A stretch of 64,000 nt of DNA from Leptodactylus fallax (taxonomy: Eukaryota; Chordata; Amphibia; Anura; Leptodactylidae). Where the stretch lies: positions 1,726,501 through 1,790,500 of the forward strand of contig CAMRHE010000323.1 in the NCBI GenBank assembly GCA_947044405.1. Direction: 5' to 3'. The notes under the pieces are model-generated. The model had not been told where the DNA came from, ran no database searches, and saw nothing but the letters and a program-made list of their open reading frames with translations. Within the stretch, counting starts at the first letter, position 1; each line of letters opens with the position of its first letter. Below, one piece after another: positions 56,287-64,000 of the stretch. The position numbers were made by a program, and so were the translations under genes.

Positions 56287-57180
56287 CAGGGTCAGACTGG
56301 CCCTCCGGGGAACCAGTGAATCCACCAGTGGGCCCCGAGCCCTGACTATTAGTCCTCATGTTACCAATGCAGATGTATTGGTCAGGGGCCCGATCGGGAT
56401 CCTGACCATCCCGATCGGGCCCCTGACCAGTGGTGTAACGATAGCTGTCGCAGGGTGTGCAACCGCGACCGGGCTCGGCGGGGTATGGTGCCCGTGGCCA
56501 CCTGGAGATGGCCGGGGACCCGAACCATTATGATAGCAGTCGGGGAAAGCCTGGTTCCCCAACCACTGTACATACTGTTATTGGAAAGAGGCCTTGGCAT
56601 ATTGCAGGTTCCTTTCCAATAGATGGCAGCCCAGGGGAGGTGACTGAAAACAATAAATATATATTCTCACCTCTCCTGGGCACAGCGTCCTCTCCAGCAC
56701 TCTTCCATCTTGTGACTGAGGCCTGTGATTAGGCCCCGGCGATCACATGGGGCGCGGCCGTGTAATAACGTCAGTGCGCCCCCATGTGACCGCTGAGGCC
56801 CAATCACAGGCCTCAGCAGCGACGTCGGAAGAGGGCCTGAAGACGGCAGGATATAGCGAGGATGATAAGGAAAGGTAAGGCAAGGTGAGTATGAATGTTC
56901 GTTATTTTTAATCACCTTCCCTGGCGCTCCGATTATTATACTCTGGGGTCTGAGGAGATCCCAGAATATAATAATACCACCGAAGCGGAGGGGGCTATTG
57001 GGAGCTTATAATACTGTGTGGGGGCCACTGTGGAGCATATAATATTGGGTGGGGGCCACTGTGAAGCATATACTCCATACAGTGGCTTCTTCACTAGTCC
57101 CCTATACTGTATGGGGACCATTGATGGGGCCATTATATTGTTGGGGGGAGCAGTGATGGAGGTCAGTAGCCTGAAGTACA
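56287..57180 (+). mobile_element. hAT-D left end plus hAT-B-like block
   Basis: CAGGGTCAGACTGGCCCTCC at 56287 matches the GTGTCGGACTGGCCC end at 17949. CAGTGGTGTAACGATAGCTG at 56431 starts a second hAT-B-type terminus inside. The modules follow: CACCTCTCCTGGGC, GGCCTGTGATTAGGCC, GATCACATGGGGCGC, an inverted CCCCATGTGACCGCTGAGGC, AAGGTGAGTATGAATGTTCG, TATTATACTCTGGGGTCTGA with its inverted arm, and ~31-bp GTGTGGGGGCCACTGTGG units. The right end may be 58885 after nested insertions. Confidence 0.65.
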
Positions 57181-57594
57181 TTAAAGGGGTTGTCCAGGAT
57201 CATTTTATTTTTTTTTTAATGACGCTGGGGCAGGCGAAAAAAACAAAACAAAAAAAAAACAAAACTTTCTCTCCTTTCCCCAGTGTCTCTCAGCGCGGTT
57301 TGGTCCTGCAGTTCTGTTGTTTTCTTCCAGCTGAAGTTCCCCTGGCACATGCCTACCTGTGACGTCACGTGACCCCTGAGGCTGATCAGCGGTCTAAGGG
57401 AAGGGACCTGGGACGTCGCAGCCAGTGAGGACTTCCGGCAAAAGAAGACAGCGGAGCTGCAGGACCGGACCGTGCTGGGAGGACACCGGGTACAGGTGAG
57501 TATGTTTTTTTGTTTCTTTCTTTTTTGGGGGGGGATTCACCTTCCCTGGACTAATTATAAAAAAGAAAAAAATTATACTGGACAACCTCTTTAA
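57181..57594. mobile_element. TTAA MITE, TIR AGGGGTTGTCCAGGA
   Basis: TTAAAGGGGTTGTCCAGGAT at the left and ATACTGGACAACCTCTTTAA at the right. TTAA at 57181-57184 and 57591-57594. CGGACCAAACCGC-type block near 57295 (CGCGGTTTGGTCCTGCAG) pairs with CTGCAGGACCGGACCG at 57457, and AATTATAAAAAAGAAAAAAA with the T-rich left arm. Confidence 0.88.
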
Positions 57595-57617
57595 AGTGTG
57601 GCACATTAGGGGGTATA

Positions 57618-58035
57618 TTAAAGGGGTTGTCCAGGCATAATTTGTTATGGTTTATCCTCAGAATAGGCCATAGATACCTGATCTGTAGGGGGCTGACCCC
57701 AGACCGATCAGCTGTACAGAGCCACTTCTGGCACCCGTCCTGTACACAATACAGGGCCAGAAGCAGAACGCTCTGTCCACTGTATATTAGCCGGCACCTT
57801 CACTGTATCTCAGCCCTTATTGAAGTCAGTAGGAGCTGAGCTGCAGTGACGGCACCGGGCTGCTATACAGCGGATGGAGCTTTCTGCTTCCGGCCCTGTG
57901 TTGTGTACAGAATGGGCTCCGGAAGTTGCTCCGAACAGCTGATGGGGCCGTGTGTCAGCCCCCTACCGATCAGGTATTTATGGCCTATCCAGAGCATAGG
58001 CCATAAAAAAGATTAACCCTGGACACCCCCTTTAA
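57618..58035. mobile_element. TTAA MITE, family GGGGTTGTCCAGG with GATCAGCTG
   Basis: TTAAAGGGGTTGTCCAGGCA and AACCCTGGACACCCCCTTTAA close it (57618-57621, 58032-58035). The arms include TCAGAATAGGCCATAGATAC against TTTATGGCCTATCCAGAG, GGGGGCTGACCC against CAGCCCCCTACCGATCAG, and GAGCTGAGCTGCAGTGACGG. Nearly the whole element folds back. Confidence 0.9.
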
Positions 58036-58178
58036 TATGTCCCACACAGTTTAATGTCCCCCCCACAGGATGTTAGCCCCCATCACTGTTCCCCATACAG
58101 TATGGGGGACCAGTGAAGAGGCCACTATGTGGGGGGACCAGTGAAGAGACCATAGAAAAATTTGGCCCAGACAACCCC
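58036..58178. repeat. Continuation of the hAT-D/B body between MITEs
   Basis: CCCATACAGTATGGGGGACCAGTGAAGAGGCCACTATG resembles 57065-57120 (CAGTGGCTTCTTCACTAGTCCCCTATACTGTATGGGG) in the opposite orientation. GGCCCAGACAACCCCTTAA at the end is the right tip of a further TTAA MITE that shares the TTAA at 58179. Confidence 0.5.
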
Positions 58179-58529
58179 TTAAAAGAGGTTGTCCATAAAC
58201 TGGAGAGATAGTGGTGGCCTCCAGGGAGGTGTAAAAATAAGAAAAGAAAAAAAAAAAAAAAAGCATACTCACCTGTCCCTAGCACCCCGTTGTCCCCCCG
58301 CCTGTGTCTGTTCGGTCTCATAGTGGCGCCTCATTTCTGGAAATCCTGTACCTAATTGGTCTTAGCGATCACATGAGGTGCAGGACTCCCAGCAAGGAGT
58401 CGAATGGACACTGGCAGCGGACAACGGAGCACCGGGGACAGGTGAGTATGCTTTTTAATTTATTTATTTTTTACTTTACACCTCCCGCCAGCCACATGGG
58501 TTGCTCCAATTCCTGGACAGCCTCTTTAA
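58179..58529. mobile_element. TTAA MITE, TIR AGAGGTTGTCCA
   Basis: TTAAAAGAGGTTGTCCATAA and TTCCTGGACAGCCTCTTTAA (58179-58182, 58526-58529). Inside are the A-run 58243-58262, GCATACTCACCTGTCCC and the inverted GGGGACAGGTGAGTATGC, and ATCACATGAGGTGCAGGACT. Confidence 0.85.
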
Positions 58530-58680
58530 AGGATTTATCCATCTTTCTAATATTGATGGCCTGTCCTTAGGATAGGCCATCAATATTACATCTGCGATGA
58601 TACAACAGCCAGGACCTCTGCAGATCAGCTTTTCCAGGACAGTGCGGCTACAGGTAAAGGTAACAATTCTAGGAGCCACA
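58526..58680. mobile_element. TTAA MITE left half, sharing TTAA with the previous one
   Basis: TTAAAGGATTTATCCATCTT, TGATGGCCTGTCCTTAGGAT with its inverted ATAGGCCATCAATATTA, and GACCTCTGCAGATCAGCTTT. The right half is missing. Confidence 0.7.
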
Positions 58681-58779
58681 CTATTCACTTGCCATACAAG
58701 GTGTAGCAGTAGGTTTAGGTACTGCAGTGGTGCACATGGTATAGTGGGTGAGCAGCATGGCTCCTGACATGTTATTTAT

Positions 58780-58885
58780 TACCTTTAGCCACCTTGTCTC
58801 GGTACAGCTGATCTGCAGGGGTCTTGATTGTGGGCCCCTAGAAACAATTCCACTGGTGGGCCCTAGACATCCCAGTCCGACACTG
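58780..58885 (-). mobile_element. hAT-D right end
   Basis: GGGCCCCTAGAAACAATTCC ACTGGTGGGCCCTAGACATC CCAGTCCGACACTG ends at 58885. Its complement, CAGTGTCGGACTGGG, matches the termini at 17949 and 56287. The flank ATTGTCTC does not match the flank left of 56287 (CTTGTACA), so joining these two ends is uncertain. Confidence 0.65.
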
Positions 58886-60084
58886 ATTGTCTCCCTTACT
58901 GGGGCAGTCATCTCCTCAACAAAAATATGCTCTACATCTTCGACAAAAACACCTGCTATACCCAGGCTACCGGGTGCAGGTTCCAAGAAGGGTGTCCAAT
59001 CTGTCCTGGGGCTCATAGGCTGGAACGCAGCTATGAGGTCGGTCCAAAATTCTCCTTACGGACTCTCCTGACTGTAACACTGAAGTGTCTTGCCAGATTA
59101 ACCAGAGTATTCCAGATTCCACTTCCTCTCCCAATGAAGGCGAAGACCATCGCTTCCTCTTAACTAAAATAAGCTAAGTTAGTGATTTGGCGGCACATCA
59201 GCAGCAGGCAGGATCCTCCCTTAAGAAAATCCTATACAACAGGGTCAGAGCAGCGGGAATTCTCTGCATAAATAGGCCTAGGTAATTCTAAGTACCCTGG
59301 GGTTACAATGGCAGCCATATTGTTTGTCACCCTGGTTTTCCAATCCCTGATGTATCCAGTTTCTTCATTAGAACACACAGCTGCTGCAGCTCATCTTTAT
59401 CAAAGTCTTCAATGACGTCTTCTCCATACCTTGAGTGGAGCTGTGATTGACAGGTCGGTGGCAGCCGGCACATCTCATCAGCCTCCTGCCGCGCTCAGAG
59501 TCTTCTCCCTTCAATAATAAAATTAATGCACTGACATGACTGAATTCCAGCAGTGGGGAAAAGGGCGTAAAAACTAACATGTACTGTCAGCTGGTGACAC
59601 ATGATAAAAGGGCGTACAGAGTCCTGCTCCAAGTTTATGGGAGGAAATCTGGGTGATATGGGAAAAACTAAACAAACTCTTCCGAGATTAGACATGGAAA
59701 ATGGAATTTTTGCTTTAATTCTAAGCACAAAAATATTTCTGCTGTCCGAGCTTTAATCTTTGCAAACAGCTGATAAGTGCGAATGGAAAACATGAGCGGC
59801 GGATGGACGCAAGACGGAAACTGGGGAAAATAAGTGCAGATGGTATAGAGTGTATACAGCTCATGCCGGAGGATGGAAACATTGTCACGAATGCAAATAA
59901 TACATAGAATTAGTAAAATGTATAATGTAGAAACCGTACAGACCTAATAGTTATCACACCTGAGGGTTTGCTACAGTTATATTCAGTCCATAGTCTGGTT
60001 CTACACAAAAACAAGACTTCATGAGAAAGTAGGGAATTTTCTGGACGGGATACAATTGTAACAAACCCTAAGCTGTGAAGCGTA
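58886..60084. other. No recognised feature
   Basis: Several short frames cluster at 58681-59163 on both strands (up to 111 aa), but they overlap each other and show no domain I recognise. No TIR or tandem repeat. Confidence 0.45.
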
Positions 60085-60505
60085 TTAAAGGGATTTTCCA
60101 GAATTTAAAAGGTTTTTTTTTTATGACCTATTTTTAGGACAGGCCATAAATATCTGAAAGTTAGGGGATCAACAGCAAGGCCCCCACCCCTTACAGATCA
60201 GTTATTCAGTGGCGTCTCCGGTCCCCATACTATAGGGTGTATGAAGCCAGAAGCAGTTGGCTCTGTGCCCTGTGTAGTGGCCAGCGCTGGTACTGCAGCT
60301 CCAACTGAAGGCAATGGGAGCTGAGCTCCCGCATCGGCATCCAGCCACTATACAGGGCATGTATCCGGGGTGTATAGCACACACCCCAGACACACCTCTG
60401 AACAGCTGATCCGTGCAGGGGACATCTGTCACCCCCCACCATTTAGATATCAATGGTCTGTCCTAAGGTTTGGTTATAAATTAAAAAAATCATTGAAACC
60501 TTTAA
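60085..60505. mobile_element. TTAA MITE, family GGGATTTTCCAG
   Basis: TTAAAGGGATTTTCCAGAAT lies at the left. Family blocks GACAGGCCATAAATATCTG, TTACAGATCAGTTATTCAGT, GTAGTGGCCAGCGCTGGTAC, GAACAGCTGATCCGTGCAGG and GATATCAATGGTCTGTCCTA follow, and AAACCTTTAA ends it near 60505. The arms GGCATCCAGCCACTATACAG and TGTGTAGTGGCCAGCGC pair. Confidence 0.75.
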
Positions 60506-60884
60506 TATTGATGATTTATTAATAGGGTACCGAGGGTTGTTTATATAGACAGCGCCATATGTATGGTGGTGACTGTGCTGGGTACTACATCTTAGTGCCA
60601 TTTTCTTTAATAGAGCTGTAGTACCAAGTGCAGCCACAGTGTTACTTATGGAGCTGTGTCTGTGTCAGCTGATTGGTTAGGATTTGGACACTCATATATT
60701 AAATACTGATGTCCTCTCGGAAGAGGTAGCCACAGGCATTCATCTCCATCTCTCCATAGTTAGGTAGTATCACAGAACAGATTTCAGGATAGCTCCATTT
60801 TCCTCTCTTTACATTTGATAAAGAGTCTACCACCACCAAAATCTCTTTTGTGCTCTTTATATACTGTTGTAGAGGCAGGTAAAT
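60506..60884. other. MITE-derived half copy then plain sequence
   Basis: ATTGATGATTTATTAATAGG, then CTGTGCTGGGTACTACA and an inverted TGTAGTACCAAGTGCAGCCA (60590-60640), are MITE-like up to about 60680. The remainder has no feature. Confidence 0.45.
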
Positions 60885-61708
60885 GCTCAATAACTTTTCA
60901 GATAACTTAGTCTCATTTCATGAAGCATGTGATTTGGGACCAAAATGTAATGTACTTAAATTAAAAATGTGTCTGCTTTCTACCTGAAAAACCTCTCTAC
61001 ATGTCCTACCACTAGGTGTCTCCCTTCTAGCTAATTTGCTGTTCAATCTTGTTAGTAAGGAAGTCCGTCCATAAATACTTTCCATTCCATCTTTCTTACC
61101 TCAATGAGTAAAGAGGGCAGTACTTTTCTCTCTTTAAACAGTGAATGGAGAGGGGAGGGGTTGATTCTCCTTACAGCTTCTACACAGACATGTATGCAAA
61201 AGACTGAGGATCCTGAAAATCTCATAGTTTACAATGTAAGAAAAGTATTCTATGTACTTGTATCTACTTCTTCCTGCCTGTGTGGTTACAGATGGGATAT
61301 TATTCACAGACCGCAAACAACTTTACTGACTGTGCTCATAAATTGTTTTTCCTTGTGTTTTATTTGCTTGGTTGCATGTATTTGCCTTGTATTTTTAGTC
61401 CAGTGTTTCTAGATCTCCTATATTATGGTCACTCGACCTTTTCTCAGGTATTTGTTTGCAATTGTATAGTTACTACTGGCAGAATGGCAGAACATTATCA
61501 TGGATGGGGGAAGGGGCAGACTGTTTTTTATTGTACATGCCCCCTGCCTGAGAGACAAATGTAAAATGTGCTGCAGCCATAATATGATTATTAGCAGCAG
61601 AAAATCGGATAGGACACCATGTATGAAGGCTTATACAGCCAGGAACAGACTGCCCAGTAAGACCCTGCAGAGATTTCAAGTTTTTATGAAAACTCGGGTA
61701 CCCTTTAA
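60885..61708 (+). mobile_element. Family R dispersed element, uninterrupted copy
   Basis: It aligns with the minus strand of 40113-41370 throughout (AATAACTTTTCAGATAACTT; GAAAAACCTCTCTACATGTC; GTGAATGGAGAGGGGAGGGG; TGTGTGGTTACAGATGGGAT; GGGGCAGACTG; ACCATGTATGAAGGCTTATA) and ends at ACCCTTTAA (TTAA 61705-61708). It lacks the two MITEs of the other copy. Small frames (102 and 109 aa) are not conserved between copies. Confidence 0.85.
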
Positions 61709-61922
61709 TAATTTAGTGTACATAACTTTTAATTGGTATCTAATTGAGCTGTTCTGTGCGCTCAGGTCATGGCCATGTTTGGCAGAGTACCCATTTTGGT
61801 CCGTGGCCACTGCATATCAGGACTTGTAAATCTTTATATTATGGGGTTAGTGCCAAGTGACAACCACCAGTCAAAAAGGTTGTTCCAGCACATGTGCTCA
61901 CGGTGTGGATGCACCAAACCGA
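61709..61922. other. No recognised feature
   Basis: Unique-looking 214 bp between the family R copy and the next MITE. Confidence 0.5.
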
Positions 61923-62252
61923 TTAAAGAGGACCTTTCACCAATTCCTCCTCTTTGCACAGTTTCTGATTCTGTCACAGTTGGAATTTTTTTCTCTAGCC
62001 CCCACCATTCCTGAGGAATTGGAGTTGTTAGTTTCAGCACCCAATATGGTAACTATGTAACTATGCTCCCTACTGTCAGCTGGGCCCACCTGACAGTAGG
62101 GAGCCAAATTATCATATTGGGAGCTGAAACTAACAACATAGATTGCTCAGGAACGGTGGGGGCTAGAGAAAAAATTCCAACTATGCCTAAATCAGTGGAC
62201 TGCGCCTATTGAAGGATGCAAAGAGGTGGAGGTGGTGAATGGTCCTCATTAA
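61923..62252. mobile_element. TTAA foldback MITE, family GACCTTTCACC, copy 3
   Basis: TTAAAGAGGACCTTTCACCA at the left and GGTGGTGAATGGTCCTCATTAA at the right. Arms CACAGTTGGAATTTTTTTCT / AGAAAAAATTCCAACTATG, TTAGTTTCAGCACCCAATAT / ATATTGGGAGCTGAAACTAA and TCCCTACTGTCAGCTGGGCC / CACCTGACAGTAGGGAGCC pair. It is the best-preserved of the three copies. Confidence 0.92.
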
Positions 62253-63444
62253 ATGTTGATTTTCTCAACTTTAACACAAAAAAGGTACGTGCACTGTGTC
62301 ACTCACTGCCCCTACGACTGCACCTAGGCGGGACAGAGATTTTGATGGTGGTGACTCCCTGTAATTATTCTTTGCATTCAGATACCTTGATCTCTACACC
62401 AACCACAGATCTGGATCTTACAGTCTGACTCTGATCTTGGAGCGAGAGAAAAATTGTCACCCATCCAACGAGCAAACGGAGAACCTTACCCAGCTGCAGG
62501 TTACTACCATTTCCTGCCAACATAGCGGCGCGCATGACAAAATCTCTCCCATCTCCATTAACATGCACTTTAAATTGTGACTTCATCTTGTGTCTGACCT
62601 TTCGAGCACCTGTTCAATAACACCGAGCACAGAGCCGCCTGAGTTAATTGATGTCCGTGCTGAAATTCAGGTGTCCGTACACCGTGCAATGATTTGTAAC
62701 AAGAAGCATAGACTGGTGTTCAGAGAATAGAAGAAGTCACGTTCAGTGGCAGTAAAAGTAGACAGACGCGTTTCAGAGTGGTGGGGGAGGGGAAGAGGAG
62801 AAGTTTGCAAAAAGAACAAAAAATGGAAAGTTTCTTCCACAGCTCGGAGAATACTTTGTGCATGTTCCAGCTCGCACCTGTATATACGTTCCCTGCGCTT
62901 TGTCATTACATCCACTATGTATATATCTACGGGGAGTCATAACGTACATGATCTCTTTGCATCTGGCTTAGGAGTATCCCCCATCCAGTCGCTTGATGTT
63001 ATTTTAATGTCTTTGTCAGGTGCAGCAGATACATCGATGACATTGCACACAGACACTTAAATAAATAATGGAATTTATTCTTTTTGTGCTTCGAGGCCGG
63101 AAAGCAGATTGTAAGGGATTGTATCATGTACTGCAAATAGACTTGTTTCTTTATCCACCAAAGATACCGGCTGTAGGGGAAGCAGATGTGATCCGGGGTG
63201 CACCACTGCGGACAGAAACTCTATTATCGAATGGGGACTTAGGTACTGAAAAGGTTAAAGGGGTTTATTAGGACTAGGATAATGATATCCGATCTGTGCG
63301 AGTCTGACACCGACTTCATCATCACAGTCTTCACGTTCATGGGTCACCTGGCCTGTTTGTAGGTCAGTCCCATTCAAGCGAATGAGTGTCAGCTGTCACA
63401 CAGACTCCACTCTGCTACATTGTTGCATCGGCCACAGACTTCAA
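62253..63444. other. No gene seen
   Basis: No repeats recognised. The 104-aa plus-strand frame at 62746-63060 begins Lys/Arg-rich and has no known domain, so I do not call it. This is among the repeat-poor stretches. Confidence 0.45.
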
Positions 63445-63655
63445 TCTGTTAGGGTATGTTCACATGGCAGAATCTGGCACTTATTTGTAGGCGGATTGTG
63501 CCCTGATTCTGCCTCGATCTTGTCGCAGACTCCCTGGCCGATTCAGCTCTGCTTCGGCATTCCACCTGGGGAAGCTAGGGATGGAAAATTAGGCAAAATC
63601 TAAGGGGGATCTGTCTCAGTTCTTCTTCATTTTCTGCCATCTAAATCGGCCCTTA
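63445..63655. mobile_element. MITE fragment, GGGTATGTTCACATGGC
   Basis: TTAGGGTATGTTCACATGGC and AGAATCTGGCACTTATTTGT, then ATTCTGCC and CGATTCAGCTCTGCTTCGGC resemble the GTTCACA-ended MITEs at 33713 and 40636 in layout. The right end is not clear. Confidence 0.5.
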
Positions 63656-63674
63656 CATTGCTGTCCTAGTTTGC

Positions 63675-64000
63675 TGTAGTATAATGTTGTACCGTGTTAG
63701 CCATTGAAAGTAGTGGAAGAGTGAAGAAATCAGGCGATACCTTTTAGAGGCTAACTGAGTATATTTATAAGTAAGCTTTCAGGAGTACTCGCTCCCTTCA
63801 TCAGACATGGTGTGATACAAGAACTGAAAATTAACAGATTTTTATACACATGGTTTTCAAAGCATTTTAGAGTCCTTAAAAAAATTGCAATCTAAGTAGA
63901 GAAGTTATTTACAACAGGTCAAAAAAAACAGTCTGGAAACTTGTGGTGCGTGACGGAGGGATCAGTAATTCTTGCTGTTATCTGTTTGCTATCAGGAGGT
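63675..64000 (-). repeat. Retroelement-like 3' end (minus strand), open at right edge
   Basis: On the minus strand: CATGTCTGATGAAGGGAGCG, AGTACTCCTGAAAGCTTACT, then TCAGTTAGCCTCTAAAAGGT ATCGCCTGATTTCTTC and TTTCAATGGCTAACACGGTA CAAC. This resembles a dispersed vertebrate retroelement tail I have seen before, and it carries the same CTGATGAAGG...GAAA core as 53768. The upstream part runs past the window edge. Confidence 0.5.
63777..63804 (-). ncRNA. Hammerhead-like core, unproven
   Basis: CTGATGA, one extra A, then GGGAG-CGAGTA-CTCCT (a 5-bp stem with a 6-nt loop), then GAAA. The geometry is that of the hammerhead core with stem II directly on GAAA. Stems I and III and a cleavage site are not evident. 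Confidence 0.28.

Noticed and set aside
56287..58885. A single large hAT-D element
   Set aside because: The ends match, but the flanking 8-mers (CTTGTACA and ATTGTCTC) do not, so I list the ends separately.
62746..63060. 104-aa frame as a small gene
   Set aside because: No domain, no splice or promoter evidence, and a basic low-complexity start.

Overview
This 64 kb window looks like intergenic or intronic DNA from a large, repeat-rich amphibian genome, most likely a frog. That is an inference from the repeats (CR1/jockey-type LINE pieces, Tc1-like elements, very many short hAT, TTAA and TAA MITEs, and long minisatellite arrays); no host gene identifies the species. I found no convincing host protein-coding exon, tRNA, rRNA or CRISPR array. 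The only protein-coding traces are a decayed Tc1-like transposase (24744-25768, +) and two minus-strand pieces of a CR1/jockey-type reverse transcriptase (15680-16190 and 16545-16750).

Layout. 1-1153: a 43-bp satellite that runs off the left edge. 2.2-5.4 kb: dispersed elements, including a complete hAT-like MITE (4070-4923). 7-10.2 kb: small MITEs, a 31-bp minisatellite (8637-9535) and a complete 398-bp hAT MITE (9780-10177). 11-17.9 kb: more hAT pieces, TTAA MITEs and CR1 pieces. 19.2-21.3 kb: two neighbouring hAT-like elements, each holding a minisatellite. 22.7-23.4 kb: a 319-bp tandem duplication. 24.36-25.99 kb: a Tc1 element in a TATC microsatellite. 27.0-29.9 kb: a 49-bp satellite enclosed by a long inverted repeat. 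31.2-32.7 kb: a MITE with a ~226-bp tandem repeat. 36.7-41.9 kb: another hAT element with the 46-bp minisatellite, then clustered TTAA MITEs. 48-50.2 kb: a 185-bp duplication and a hAT element with a 31-bp minisatellite. 53.6-56.3 kb: a retroelement-like end with a hammerhead-like motif, followed by a 35-bp satellite interrupted by a Tc1 MITE. 56.3-58.9 kb: hAT pieces with several TTAA MITEs. 60-64 kb: further MITEs and a retroelement-like end on the minus strand.

Main result. Several unrelated DNA-transposon families here carry tandem repeats inside their terminal inverted repeats. The best supported is a hAT-like family with TAGAGATGGGCGAA-type ends. Two copies have perfect 8-bp target duplications (CTACTGAG and GCTCTGCC) and one has a 7/8 match. 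The two perfect copies contain the same 46-bp minisatellite, and the 398-bp copy does not. At several places TTAA-flanked MITEs abut and share one TTAA. Everything was read by eye; boundaries without a target duplication are approximate, and family names rest on TIR and TSD features, not database matches.
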